From Cyanoderma ruficeps (taxonomy: Eukaryota; Chordata; Aves; Passeriformes; Timaliidae): a stretch of DNA of 64,000 bases. Every line of letters begins with the position of its first letter. Within the stretch, counting starts at the first letter, position 1. This document shows positions 35,561 to 48,700 of this stretch, one piece after another. Location of the stretch: assembly GCA_008694505.1 (NCBI GenBank), contig VZDJ01000033.1, forward strand, positions 5,013,091 through 5,077,090, read 5' to 3'. The notes under the pieces were generated by a model. That model had not been told where the DNA came from. It saw nothing but the letters and a program-made list of their open reading frames with translations, and did no database searches. The position numbers and the translations under genes are program-made.

Positions 35561-38423
35561 ATTTTTGTCTTTGAGGCAAAGCCTCTGGAGGTTGAGCAGC
35601 AAGGACAGGGACATGTTTTCCAGTCCATGGACTGAGCCTGATCCCCCTGCACCACCTGCAAGCCCCAGGCTGCCAGGGCACAGCAGCAGCAGGGATTTGA
35701 TCCCAACTTCCCAGGGAACACGCTGCCTTAAGTTGCCCAATATGGAACAAAATCTCTTTTTTCCACATCTCAGCTCCCTCACTGGTCAGGGTACGAGTGT
35801 CACCTTTCTCTTGGCACAAGGCTCTCAGCCATTTCTGGACTTGCCAAACTCAGGAGAAGTTTTCCCCACTTTTCCACCACCACTTGCACTTGGTGTTTGA
35901 AGCTCATCCAAGGGCACCTCAGGCAGGAAAGCTGCTGGGAAAACCAACAGAAAAATGATTCTTGCACTTGCTGGCAGCCGAATGAACAGGCACCTGCCTT
36001 GGCACCAGGTTTGCCATGTCGTGGAGGCAGAGCAGCTCCTGCTTTCTGCCCTTTTCCTGTTTGCTCTTTGGGGCAGGAATTCGTTTTCCCATTAGTTTTG
36101 GATGGTGACAGCACCAGTGCCCAGCCCGGGTTTCCTGTCACCCCCTCCATGGAACAAATTCTCACTGTAACTTTTTATGGGTAAACAAAGGGTTTTCTGC
36201 TTATTTGTGAACAGTTGTGCAGAATACTTTTTTTTTCAGAGGAATTAAGTTTGCTCCCTGATGTTGTTGTATACTACAATGACACAGGCTCTGACTTCAG
36301 AAGGCTGAAAATGATTTTTTAATTTTTTTGGCATGTGTCTTTTTTTATACTATTTTATACAGACCAATTCAATTGGTGAAACAAAGACAAACTTCTTCAA
36401 TCACATTGGTCAGAGCAGAGGGACACCAAGAAGAAGTCCCTCCTAGGGAAAAGAGTGAAAACAAAGTACAGTTTACAAAAACACTTCTCCTGTTTACAGA
36501 AAATTTTCTGGGGAAAAGAATTTCAGAAAACAAAACATCTCAGGCACGAACCAGGGCTACAGTTCCCCTTGTTCTGCTCAGCCCCACTTGGGTGTGTCCT
36601 GCTCCCTAAAATAAAAACCCACCTGGGAATGTGGGAAATAGGGAGGGGTAAGAGTCTGAAGCACGAGTGGAGTGGGTTGGAAAAGAAAAGAGGAATTGAG
36701 TGACAGTTTTCTTGTTACATCTTCCCAAATTTCATACTTAGCAGAGACCAAGATCATAAATGCACTGCTAGAAATGTCCAAAATACAGACAGAATTAGGA
36801 AAATTAACTGAAATTACACAGATGAGATCTAGAAGAGGTCGAGCCAATGTCCACAATGCAAAGAGTTATCCCTGGGGTTGGATTTCCCACTGATTCCAGA
36901 AGGAGAGGAGGGAGCACACAGCAGCTGTGGCTGCGTTCTCTATCCAAGTGAATTCAGGCCAGGTTCCTCCTGCAGCAGAAAATGAGGCTTTTCCCATCAC
37001 CTTCTGGAGCTTTGGCAGAGAGGAGAGTGAGGAAAGAGGAGAAAGAGGAAAACGAGGAGAAGGAAAGCTGCTGAAGAGTCCAGAGGCCACACACGAGAGT
37101 GTCCAGTGCGGAGAGCTGCCCCCAGCCTGTGGGATGCACATCCCACGGGAAGGGGGCCGTGCCCCTGCCCTGAGGATATCCAGGGAGAGCTGCTGAGGCT
37201 CCTGGCACTGCCAGCCCGTTATTGCTCACGTGTGTGATGAAGGGAGAGGAGAAATCACACCTAGGAAATGTCATTTATGCTCCTCGGTGACTGACCAGGC
37301 AGCTCCCAAACCTCGGGAGAGCCCCAGCGTTGGGGTTTTCCCGAAAGGAGATCCCAGGAGCAGCCCTGGGGATGCTGCAGAACGGCCGCTGCTCGTTCCC
37401 GGTCCTGTGGCACCATCCAGTGGCTGCTGGCAGAGCGCTGCCACTTCCCTGTCCCCAGCATGTGTCCCCTCCCCGGCATCCCTGATCCACAGCCAGGGGC
37501 TCCAGGCCGCTGCTGCCAGATTTGGAGAGGCACATTTGCTGGAGAGATCCTAAAAGGCAATTCCAAAAAATTGCTTTTTGAGCCAAGAGGGTCAAAGAGC
37601 ATCGTTGCACCAGGAGACCAACCAGGAGAGCATTCCTCTCCTTCCGTGGTTTGAAAATTGTCCCCAAATCTTAATTTTTCTTTTGAATTTGCCAGACAAA
37701 GGCCTGGACTATAATTTGTATTGCAGCAAGGAAAAACAATTCTTCCCAGTGTTTGTGCCAGGCCTTCCTTGAGTAAAATATTTCTATTTTTTTTCCTGTG
37801 TAAGAAGCAATTTAATTCTGACACTGCCACCACTGTAATTACACCAGTTCTCCCCATAAATTGAGGTTGTTTAAAATCTTCTTGTAGTAATTCCATTATT
37901 TCACCATTACATCACTCCAGTTGTCTCCAGATTTGTTCCTGAGAGCTTCTCCCAAGTTGATTCTCTGGCAGTTACTGTTTTGCTCCCAGTTGCCTGAATT
38001 ACAATTTTTTTCTCTCCCCCAAAAAAAGATGAATGGACAAACATTAGGGAAAGGCCAGATGTGTGCAGCTGGATGAAGGGCCAGGGGCCACATCTGCTGC
38101 TGTAGGTTTGAATTCCCTGTGCCCAAAGTCTTCCCCGTGGCCCTGCTGATGGGCAGGGGCTGGGAAGAAAGTACCACATGACTTTTCTTTGTTTTATTTT
38201 AATGCAAATGATGTCCAAAAGTGGATTTGCATGGGATACCTGGAGTTTCTTGGCTGGTTTTGGGCCTTGCTGAGCTCACACAGTGGGCAGAGTTTCCCCC
38301 TCGGGGCGATCTCCGTGCATCCAGGGGTTTTTCCAGGAGCAGTGGGAATGTGGCTGTGATCCAATCTCATGGTGCCCATGGACAAGCCCATCACATCCAC
38401 TGACCACACACACCTGGCTGCTG

Positions 38424-38852
38424 TGATGCCTTCAGTTTGAGCTTTCATGCTTTTCAGATTCTGTGCTGCCCAGGGGGGCAGTTCTGAGCTCACATCAAGT
38501 TCTAGTAAGCTCTCTCCACAGAACAAGTAGGCAAAACAAATCCTTGTCCTGCTGAGGACCAAGGACAACCATTCCAAGTTTTCAGGCCCAAAAGCACAAA
38601 CAAGGGTGAACTGAAGGGAAGAACAAGAAGGATGAGACCTCACAACCTGAGTCTGTAATTGGACAATTAAACCCCAATATGCAAATGGACCAAAACTTAT
38701 AAAAGTGTGAGACCTCGTGACCATTCTTAGTCTCCCTCGGGTGTAGCCCTGGCCAGGCTCTTGTCCTGCCCTTAAACGCCTTTCAATAAATATCTACTTT
38801 ATTCTCTGTCTCTGTCCAGTCTCTGTTCCAGGTCAGCCTTCCCAAGGCATCA
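38424..38852 (+). mobile_element. Solo LTR with 4-bp target duplication, copy 1
   Basis: Inverted ends TGATGCCTT and AAGGCATCA bound the element, with GCTG duplicated at 38,420-38,423 and 38,853-38,856. A TATA box (TATAAAAG, 38,698) and AATAAA (38,785) are in the expected LTR order on the plus strand. A 4-bp duplication is typical of gammaretrovirus-like (ERV1) elements. Confidence 0.92.
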
Positions 38853-38910
38853 GCTGGAGTCTCCAACAATTCCCACTTGTGCCTTGTCTGTGTTTGCTAT
38901 TGCTTTGCTT

Positions 38911-38967
38911 GAGCTTAAAACCTCCCCCTGAGCTTAAAACCTCCCCTTGAGCTTAAATCCTTCTCCT
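38911..38967 (+). repeat. Three tandem 19-bp units
   Basis: GAGCTTAAAACCTCCCCCT is repeated three times with decay, just after the LTR at 38,424. Confidence 0.8.
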
Positions 38968-41619
38968 CTTGCTCCTGGAGCAAACAACTCTCTCCCCTTC
39001 CTCACCTGCTCTTGAGCTCCTCTTCTTTGCTGCCACCTCATTCTCAGCCTAAGTTGTTCCTTATCCACATTTCTGCACAGTTTCTCCAAGTTCTTATTTT
39101 ATGCATATATTTTATTTTTAATATCTTTTATAAGATATAAAAGTTTTGTTTCCAAACCCCAAGAAAATTTCTCAATCCCCTTGCCAAGGCTCTGGGAAAG
39201 GAATAAGGAGTGAAAGCACAGTGGGAAGTTCCATGTTTGATCCCAGCCCACACAGTGAGTACAAGCCCCCAAGTTGCTTTGCTTTCTTGTTTGAGTTTTG
39301 CCATACGGGCAGGGAGTCCCCAGGAAAGTCCTTTTCCAAAACAAAACCCTTCTGGGGTGTCACATCACCCACCACTTGAGAACTTCCAAAGGTGTTTGGG
39401 CAGCACTTGGAATACTCAGGGCCAGGGACTGCCTGGAGCCCAAGAGGATCACTTCCACCATGGGACAAGCCCTCAGTGGGGGTTTCTGGCTTTGGGGTCT
39501 GGAGGGGGCTCCAGGGAGTGCCAGGGGGGCTGTGGGGCAGACTCTGCTCCAAGGAGCAGCTGTGGGGATCAGCAAGGATTCAGCTCTCCTGCACCTGGTG
39601 TCCCCACAGGCTGTGACCCTGCCAGGGACCTGGGGGGACTTTGGGATTTGAGCTGGGAGAGAGTCAGGAAATCTTTGTGTCCTGCTGGGCCTGTGGGCCC
39701 ACATGACCTTGGAAAAGTGGGGGGAAAGGGATTTGCAAGCACTGCCAGAGCTGTATGTCACCCTGCTCGGCTTTTGGGAGCAGTCAGTGTTTTTTCTGAA
39801 TATTGCAGGTCAGCCCACGTGGGATCAACATGCAGAGAGCAACTGCAGAGATTGCAGCGCCCCAAATGCCCTTTTCTGGGGCATTCCAGGGGGCATTTCT
39901 GGGTGAGGGCACAGCCTCCCATGGCCATGGGTACAGGTCTCCCAGCCCATGTGTTTAGAGGACACAGTGTCCCCCCTCCTGGGATGGGGGAGAGCTGTGG
40001 AGGCAAAGCTCCGCTGGGCCTCTGGCACCGCCTGCTTTTCCCACCCCTGCTGGGTCAGCTCATCCCTCAGGGTGAGGAGAGCAGGGAATTTGTCATCCTT
40101 GGGCTGCTGCTGATGCCTCACCAGAGCCTGGAGTCTCTTTCAGGCCCAGGTGGAGATTCTCTTCACATCCTGAGGCAGAAGAGCCTGGCATTGTCACCCC
40201 CCAGGACAAGGCACAAGGCCTCAGCAGCACCAGCCATCTCTCAGAGCATCCTTCGAGCTCCAAGCCCTGTCCAAACCCCAGGGAAGATCCCTGACACCCA
40301 TCATTTCCCAGCTGTACACATCCCAAGATGCAGGCCGTGTTTGCTTTAGGGAATGGCTGCTGTAGAGTCAATTTCGGGAATTTTCAGGCTATGGGGGATG
40401 TGCAGCATTTTCTCTGGGCAGGGATTTTACACCTCGAAGGGGTTTTGTGACCAGCAACGTCCTGGGGATGGAAAACACGAGAAGTGCAGGAGGGGAGTGA
40501 GTCTGGCTTTGGGCTGCCTCCCACACCCCCTCAGCATTCCCAAATAACGTGCCAGGGAGAGGGGGACACACCACGCAGCCAAACAAACCCAGGAATGCTC
40601 CTTAAAAACACCTCCAGGAAACATTGGCGGGAAAAGTCACCCAGTCACTGATTTTTTTCTTTGTGCTTTTGGCACCCGGAGCAGAAGGGCTGCGGTGCTC
40701 CGAGGCCCGGAGCATCCCGGGCTGCCCGTGTCCCTGCAGCGGCGCTGCGCGGGGCTAGGTGGTGGTGTTGCATTGCCGACAGCTCGGGAACGCTCGCAGG
40801 AGCCGATGGTCGATGGGCTAGGAGGGTGAATATCCCCTCGAAATCCCCGTGCCAGCGGCTGCCGTGCCCTCACGCGCCCTCCTTCCCTCAGGGAGAAGGA
40901 GCCCGGGGTGATGCAGCGCAGGGAAGGCTGCTGGAGAGGCAGATTTGCTGGAGAGATCCTAAAAAGCAGCCTCGGAGGCGGGAGCAGGGAAGTTTATCCC
41001 CAGTGTGACCCTGTGGCTCTGCCTCCACCATCCCATCTGCCTCTCAGAGGGTTTTTTTTCCAGATAGGTGGGGTTTTATTGCTGTTTGGGTTGCTCCCGC
41101 CTCATAAAAAAACCCCACTTTGGAGCAGTTATTGTGTCCCTGGAGTAGCTCAGGGCTGGTGGCACTGGAAGGACAGATGGACCCTGTTGGCCCACAGGCT
41201 CTCCAGCTTTTCCTCCAGAACATCCTCCAGGATGGGGTGGCACAGCTCCTGGAGGTTTGGGGTTCTCTGCAGGGCTTTCAGCAGCTTCCCCATCGGGGTG
41301 GCCTGAGGTGGGTGCTGGTACCAGAGCAGGGGTTGGGGGGACCCTCCTCCCCCTTGGTGGGTCCCAGCAGTCCCAGAGCAAGGAATTTCTTGCTCTCACA
41401 GCCAACATTCCTCTAGGAAGGAGCAACTTCCTCCCCTAATTCAATTAACTCCTGCCCACAGCTTTCCCCAAATCCCAGCCCAGCAGTGTCCTGGGGCAGC
41501 TCTCCCAGGGAAGTGCTGGTCATGGAGCTGCCCAGCCAAGGGGACAAGGGAATTTATCCCCCCTGTGCTCCCAGCAGCTCTGCCCGGCACTGCCCCAGCC
41601 CCATCCATACAACTCAACT

Positions 41620-41858
41620 GCACCAAGGGAAATTTAGGATGGATGTTAGGAAAAAGTTTCTCACGGGAAGAGTGATAAAGTATTGGAGTGGTCTGCCCGG
41701 GGAGGTGGTGGAATCACCGCCCCTGGATGTGTTTAAAAGAAGATTGGATGTGGCACTCCAGTGCCATGGATTAGTTGAGGTGTTGGGGCATGAGTTGGAC
41801 TCGATGATCTTAGGGGTCTCTTCCAACCCAGCAATTCTGTCATTCTGTGATTCTGTGA
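41620..41858 (+). mobile_element. CR1 3' fragment, older subfamily
   Basis: GGATGGATGTTAGGAAAAAG, a GAGTTGGACTCGATGATC block and a tail with three near repeats of ATTCTGTG mark a CR1 end. Confidence 0.88.
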
Positions 41859-43443
41859 ATTCCCTGAGCCCAATGCCAGCTCCATCCTGGTGCTCTCGGG
41901 ACAGGGGTGGTCCCAGCTCCAGCACCACCTCATGGATCTTCATCAGCACCACTTTGGTCACCTCCCTGGTCCCAGCAGGGAGAAAAGGCCTGGGAGGGTC
42001 AAAAAGGAGCTGAGGCCCCAGCATGGAAGCAAGTCCTGATCAACACCTGCTTTTCCTATATGGAAAAGCTTTGGGGATGGCACCAGTCCTTGGAGAACAA
42101 CCTCTGACCTCAAGGCTGGAGGATGTCACCGTGTCCCCTTGGGTATTTGCCAACAGCCAGCCCTGGTTTAAGGCTGGTTTTATTTTCTGTCTACATTAGG
42201 GAGCAGAAATCTCCTGTTTCATTCCCCTGGACCCCAATGAAGGACCCACAGCAGCCCCGAGGTCCCTGTTTGTACGCAGATAACCATCAGCACAATTTGA
42301 AGGAGGCAAGGTCACCCTTTTGCTGTGAAACTGGATGGAAATCCCATGGAAATCTCATCCCTTTGGGATCTGGCTGCCATGGCAAGGGACAATTTTGGTT
42401 TGTGAGTTGTGCTGACTGTGGAAGGACTGCAAGTGTCCAGTCCATGGCTCATGTGAGGGGAAGCACAGCCGGCTCCCTGCGGGAACTCCATGGCTGTTAG
42501 GGAGACACAGAAGAGGTTGTGCTCTGAAGGGATGGGAGTTTTATCAAAAATGTATCTGCATCCAAATTGATTCACTTCAAAATGCCATCATTACCTTCAG
42601 CTTTGTTTGCTGAGAGCAGCTGGATCTGTAAAGAAACAGACTGGGCATCACAGATCATTTTTGGGTAATTTTTGTCAATCTTTCCTCTCTCTGCAGAATA
42701 TTATTATGGAATGCATTCAAAACCAGAGCAGAAAAGAGCAAATTGAGCATGGAGATTCCCTAAGAGCTGTGTCCCCTCAGCTCACCATGGGAGGGGCCAG
42801 CTCAGGGCCTTTCCTTCCCACAACACAGTCACCATCAGATGCCATCCTATCACACCCCATCTGCCACTCAGATCTGAGGCAAGGAAAAGATGCTCTCAGC
42901 TGGAATTTAAAGTGTTACTCTGATGGATGACACCCCGGTGGGCGACTCGTGCTGACGATATTCATGTGATACTTTGTGTTTAATGAGTGCCAAATAGAGT
43001 AAAACATCACAGGATGGGCCTGAAATGGGGCTTGAAATTGGGCTTAGTCTAAGCTCAGCAAATATTTTAAGGCTACTTAGAGTTAAACATCTGCTTAAAT
43101 GCTCTTAATGAGCCAAGGACTCTTTTTTCCCCCATTATTATTATTATTTTACTTGTCCTCTTTTCCTGGGTGTTCATGGCCTTGAGCTGCTGCCCAGGAT
43201 GGGAGCCGAGGAAAAAAAGGGAATGAGAAGATGGGAATGTGGTAAAATGGGTTTGCAGCCACCTCTTCCCCTCACCAGCCAGGGAAGCTCTCTGGATTTT
43301 TATTCACCATTGGGATGTTTCCCAAAGGGCAGAAGATGTGCCACCAGGTACAAAGTCTGCTGGTGATGATTTTGGGTCTTCTCACTGGCTGTGATAGGAC
43401 AGAACTCTGGTCATTTCTGGTGTTATTTGCCTTGATAATTTAA

Positions 43444-43570
43444 TCATGGAATCCCAGACTGGTTTGGGTTGGAGACAGCCTCAAAGCCCATCCCATTCCA
43501 CCCCCTGCCCCTGTCCATGGGCAGGGACACCTCCCACCATCCCAGGGTGCTCCAAGCCCTGTCCAACCTT
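43444..43570 (-). mobile_element. CR1 LINE 3' fragment
   Basis: Reversed CR1 end with CATGGAATCCCAGACTGG and the GGTGCTCCAAGCCCTGTCC block. Confidence 0.85.
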
Positions 43571-43613
43571 GTGGGTTTCTTGTGGCCACGGGCACAGTCT
43601 CATCCATGCTCAG

Positions 43614-43772
43614 AGAGTAGATTTAGATGGGATGTTGGGAAGAAACTGTGAGGGAGGTGGGGCCCTGGCACAGGGTGCCCAGAGAAGCTGTGGCTGCCCC
43701 TGGATCCCTGGAAGTGTCCAAGACCAGGCTGGACAGGGCTTGGAGCGCCCTGGGCTAGTGGAAGGCATCCTG
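43614..43772 (+). mobile_element. CR1 LINE 3' fragment
   Basis: Forward CR1 with GGGATGTTGGGAAGAAACTG and AGAGAAGCTGTGGCTGCCCC; head to head with the copy just before it. Confidence 0.85.
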
Positions 43773-45000
43773 AGCTGAGAGCAGACATTCACAAAGGAGA
43801 TGGTCCCAGAGCTGGGTGGATGTGGGTCCATCTCTGCCCACAGGCATGTCCTGGAGGGCACAGGAGGGATGGGGACACTGCCCTGCTCACCTGTGCCCCC
43901 CTCTGCTCCCGCTGGCCTTGGCTCAGTCACCCTGCGTCATTGTCCCCCACGGTCCTCAGGCTGGACCCCACTGTTGCAGTGCACCCTCCAACACCCAAGC
44001 GAGTGTTTCTGAGTAAGGAAAAGGGTTTCAGTTCCACCCTGAGACTTTTAAGGAAGAAACCCCAGAATCTGCCATGCCCTTCTTACCATGGTTGGCTCAG
44101 TGCCAAGACAAAGGCGCCTGTTGGTCTCCGTGGCTGTTCCTCGGAAATGCAGCTGTTTGCTATTGCCAAAAGCCCTCCTAAAACATTCAGTACTTAAGAA
44201 GGAGCAGAGAGGTGCTCAGGTGCATTTTGGGGGGTCTTAGCCGGTGCTAAAGGTATCTTTGCACCATGCCCAGCTTTTGTTTTTGTGTCTTTTGTTATTT
44301 TCTCACTTATTAAAACCTTTTGCTTTCCAAAGCACACCTGATCAGCCATCTTGCAAGTTATTTTAAGCCATTTCTGTGAGGTGCTGGACCCTCGCAGAGG
44401 GTACACCCTCAGAACCCTCGTGGAGCTGAAAACATCAGGCTTGGTGAGAATTTCAATACCCCACCACCTCTCTGCCTGCAGCTCCTGCACTTTCTGGTCA
44501 GGGAAGAAGAAGGAGCTGTGTCCAGCAGGAGCCCAGCCATGGACAGCCACCCTCTCCCACCCCAAACACCTGGGCAGGTGGAACAGCCAGCTCCACCTCC
44601 CCTCCTGCCTCAGGGGAGCCCATGGGCTGCTGCTCCCCCTTCATGGCACTGCTCCTGCTGGCCTCGGCCTGGAATGCTGTGGGGAAGAGCTGCCTCAGGC
44701 CCTCCATCTCTTTTCACAGCTTCATCCTCTCCCCCTGCCACCTTTCCAAATCCCTCCTGCTCTCCTCTCCTTGCTGGCGAGCTTTCTGTTTCCTAAAGGG
44801 AGGGGGAAACTGGGACAGGAGAGGTTTCAGCTGCAAAGCAAAAGCGCTGAGGACTGGGGCTTCTGCCCTGGTGCCACTGGGATGAGCACCACGGGCACTG
44901 CTTACACCCATCCTGAGTTCCAGCGCTCCTCCCCAAATCTTTTCCAAGCAGGCAGCAGTGCCCTCACCCCAGACCTGCTCCCTGCTCTTCCCTTCCCTCT

Positions 45001-45721
45001 TGTCTTGGGTTCAATGCAAGATGAATTCTATTGCCATCTGTTGAAACTGCTTGGGGAGGTGTTTTTTCTTTATCTCTTCCATGACCCATTCCTCATAACT
45101 CCAGGGGGAGGGGGTGGGTGTCTGCTGTTACTGGGCAGCTGTTAAACCAGCTGGGGCCGTGTTCTTTGTCTCTCCCAGGACCCATCCTCCCTCCAGGGGA
45201 GATCTGCTGTTCATGGGCCGTCCAGGCTCACTGCAGGGCTGAGACAATTCCATCATCCCATGGGGAGAGGCTCCACCCAGGGGGAGGAGCCCAGCATTCC
45301 TACCTGGATAAACCTGGGATTCAGAGCACCAGCACAGCCTGTTTGCACTGGATTCCCAGAGGGAGACCAGACCCATCTCAGCACCACTGGACCCTTCTCC
45401 AGGATCATCTCTGCTCCAACAGAACCACATCTGTCACTCCAGGAGGATTTATTTGGACTACTTCCAACACCTTGACCAACAGGGTGTCAGGTCAGGTTCT
45501 GACTCTGTCAGTGGTTTTCTTTTTCGTTCATTTGCTTTTTTTTTTTACTGCTGCAATTTTAATATTCCCACTAAAGAACTGTTATTCCTATTCCCATATC
45601 TTTGCTTGAAAGCCCCTTAATTTCAAAACTTTAATAATTCAGGGGAAGGGGATTTACATTCTCCATTCCAAAGGAAGTTCCAGCTTTCCCTGGCAGACAC
45701 CTGTCTTTCCAAACTAAGACA
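45001..45721 (+). mobile_element. Solo LTR, ERVL-like, about 720 bp
   Basis: Ends are TGTCTTGGG and CTAAGACA (inverted TGTCTT/AAGACA). Flanks CCTCT and CTTCT differ at one base, fitting an old 5-bp duplication. Its central part is related to the LTR at 33,229, including TCTGACT..TCAGTGG. There are no coding remains. Confidence 0.6.
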
Positions 45722-48700
45722 CTTCTCCAATTCCAGCTGTCTCCCACAGCTTCACCTCCAGCATTGCCACCTATATCCTCCTTTTGCTTCACTTGCTGCT
45801 TCTTCTGCCTCTCTGAAAGCTCAGGGAAGCAGAGGGGCCACGAGCAGTGGTGCCATCTGCTAGCTCCTGCTGGGATTTTGGGATTACTGGGATTTTGCTT
45901 TGGGTGGGATGGGAAATCTCTACTAAAGCACCGAGCAAAGCCACTGTAGAGTTTCAGGGTGGAGAAGCAGGTAGCTGAGCTGCAGGAAAAGCCAGAACAA
46001 ACATGGCCATGTGGCCCCTGATTATTTTATTGATTCATCTATTGCAAATTTGAAGAGACTGATGGCTTATGGAGCAGTGTGGCTTTGCCCTCTGCTGCAT
46101 TCCAAGTGCCCTGATGGGAGCCAAGTGCAGCAGGCAAAATGCCTCTGGAACAAAGCACAGTCTGTTGCATTTTCTGGGGTTGAAACCTGCCAGCAAAGAG
46201 CAAAAGCAGCTTTTTTTTATCTGCCAAGTTCAAGTGCTGGTCACGGGAGAAGCTGTGATGAGGCTCCAGAGGTCCCACAGCTGCAGCTCTCAGAGTCTCA
46301 GTTCCAAAAAAGGGGACATGGGGAAGGTGAACCCTTTCCCACTCTAAAAGAACCTTGTCCCAAACTCCCCAGCCTAACCCCATCCCCACAGTCCCACGGA
46401 ATCTTTGTGTGGAGAAGATCCTTGGGGAAACTGGGGAGCCGTAAATGCAACTGAGGTCTCATATTTGAGAGAGAAGTCCTTCCCTTGAGAGAAAGGCAGC
46501 AGGTAGAGAGAATCCCGCCAGAAATGTGGAAGAAAGAAGTGATAAAAAGTTGCCTCCTGTGGTCCATCTGGTTTCCAGCATCTCCATCCCAACCTGCTTG
46601 GGAAAGTGAGAGCAGGAATTGTCTCAGAGCTCACCTGGCTTGGTGGCCTCTGTGTGCTGGCACTGCATGTGGGCTGCAAGGAAGGAGTTGGTCACGAAGG
46701 ATTTGTGGCAGAGGTGGCTCTGGAAAGGAGGGAAAAGCCAGCAGAAAGGCTGGGATCTGCAGGAAGGGACATTCCTCATGTACCCGGCGAGGCAGGCAGG
46801 GCTTTGGTGCTTTAAAGCACAAGGAGAGACTTCCAAAGACATGGATGTGTTGGGAGGATGGAGATGGGAGGGTCAGGAGCTGTTTCTGTCTGAAACCAGT
46901 GGGGAAGGCAGAGGCCAGGATGGGGCAGGGATAGTGCTCAGGGAAAAATGGTGCTTTCCCAAAGGAGCAGTGAAATGAGGGGACCAGAGCATCAGTGAGG
47001 TCCAGGTCATAAAGGGGGCCTGTGCTTCAGGGATGCCTGGGCTGAGGGAACATAAATGATCTGGTCTGGGTGGATTTCCTCTCCAGGAAGGAAGGAGGGA
47101 GTTGATTTGGCGATGGGGCAGAAGCAGGCCAAGAGAGGCACACCCAGGAGAGCTCCTGATGGAAAGGTGGGGAAAAAATCATCATCAAATCCAGCAGCAT
47201 CCAGAAGCCTTTCACTGACCTGGAGGATGCTTAAATTCTCCATGGCGTGAGATATCCATCAGGACACGGGGATCACATGAGATCCCTTTACAGACCCGTT
47301 GTCTCACACAGCTCTCATCACCTGCAGCTGGCACCTCCCGAAAATACAGATTTTCCCAGGGGCTGGCAGGGAACCTGCCATCTCCACGAAGGTGAGAAAC
47401 CAGCAGCAGGGAAAGCAGCAGGGCTGGCTGGCACCTTTCCTGGGGCCAGGGTGTAGGACACACAGGCGGGGTGCAGAACCAAGCGCCGTGCCCGGGGGTG
47501 TTTGACACTCTCCCACCATGCACCTGGCAGCAGCTGCTGGGACCAGCTGCAGGAAGAGCTGCTGTGGCAAAATCAGCTTCTCCCACCTCCTGCTGTCCTC
47601 CTTGTCCCATCAGAGCTGTGCTGCTCTGTCCCTGCTGCTGGTAGCAGCCAGCTCAGTGTGAGCATCCTGCAGGGACCAGACATGGATGGCCAGGGTGGCG
47701 CCTGGTGCTCCTGGCAGTGCAGCAGGTACTGGAGACCCAGACTCTGCTCAGGACCTGCTCCAGCAGCTTCCCCACCTCCTTCAGACCCTTCCCAACCGCA
47801 CCCAGCACATCCTGCTCTTTCCCAGCTTCTCCTGGGAGTCACAGGAGGTGAGCACAAGAGACACCTCCCATTTGGTGAGCCTGGCTGTGCTTGGTGCCCT
47901 GCTTTGCTCCAAGTCCTGGCAGGATTTTTCCTCTCCTGGCAGGATTCCTCCCCTCCTGTCAGGCAGGAGAGAGAAATGGGATGGGATTGGATTCATCGTC
48001 AGAGGAGCCACCAGAAAACAGAGCAGAGCCTTGGAAATCCCTCTTCCTTGAGCTCATTTGTGAAGGGTGCTTGAGTGGTGAAGTCCCTCAGCCCCATCCC
48101 TCCCCTTATGGACACTCCCAGAGAGTTGAGTCACAGGGAAGAACAGGCAAATCCTCACTTGCTGCCAGAGACAGAGAGAAACTGGAGAGGAGAGATGAAG
48201 AGGAAAGCAGAGCAAGGAGTGTGGGCAGTCAGAAGGAGTGGGGAGCAGCCAGGGCTGTCCGGAGCCAAGTGGGAAACAGGGAGAACTTCCTGGGCTGCAA
48301 CGCTCCTCCCCTGCATCCCTCACTGCTGGGAGGGGCCAAAGCCATGGAGGAAAATCCATAGGCAGGAAAAGCCTGCTCTAACAGAGAGCAGAGCAAAGCT
48401 AAACAGCACCAGAGCATGACAGTCATGGCTGGGGCTGAGCCATGAGAGCGTCATACTGGGGAAGGGAAAGGAAAAACATTCCCTCGTGCCATGCTCCTGC
48501 TCCAACAGTCACCAACACTCGGCTTGGCACCACCCAGCCTTACACTGGAGTGACTCTGGGGGAACACAGGGCAAGAAGGAATCCTTGCCTGAACACAGGA
48601 CCTGTGTGCAGAGGGCTCCCTTCTCCTGCTGAACCCCAAATTCTGAGCTGTGGCCAGCTCAGCAGCTGCGGTGTTTGCAGGAGATAGCATTGTGCACATG

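Noticed and set aside
37020..37075. Purine-rich EER/GKR open stretch considered as a coiled-coil exon of DZIP1L
   Set aside because: It is simple GAGGAAA sequence, on the plus strand while DZIP1L would be expected on minus, with no flanking splice sites or family match.
36250..37305. Possible LTR starting TGATGTTGTTG with GCTCCC at both putative ends
   Set aside because: The start resembles bird LTR termini, but the right end was chosen only by a hexamer match and no LTR-like signals lie near it.
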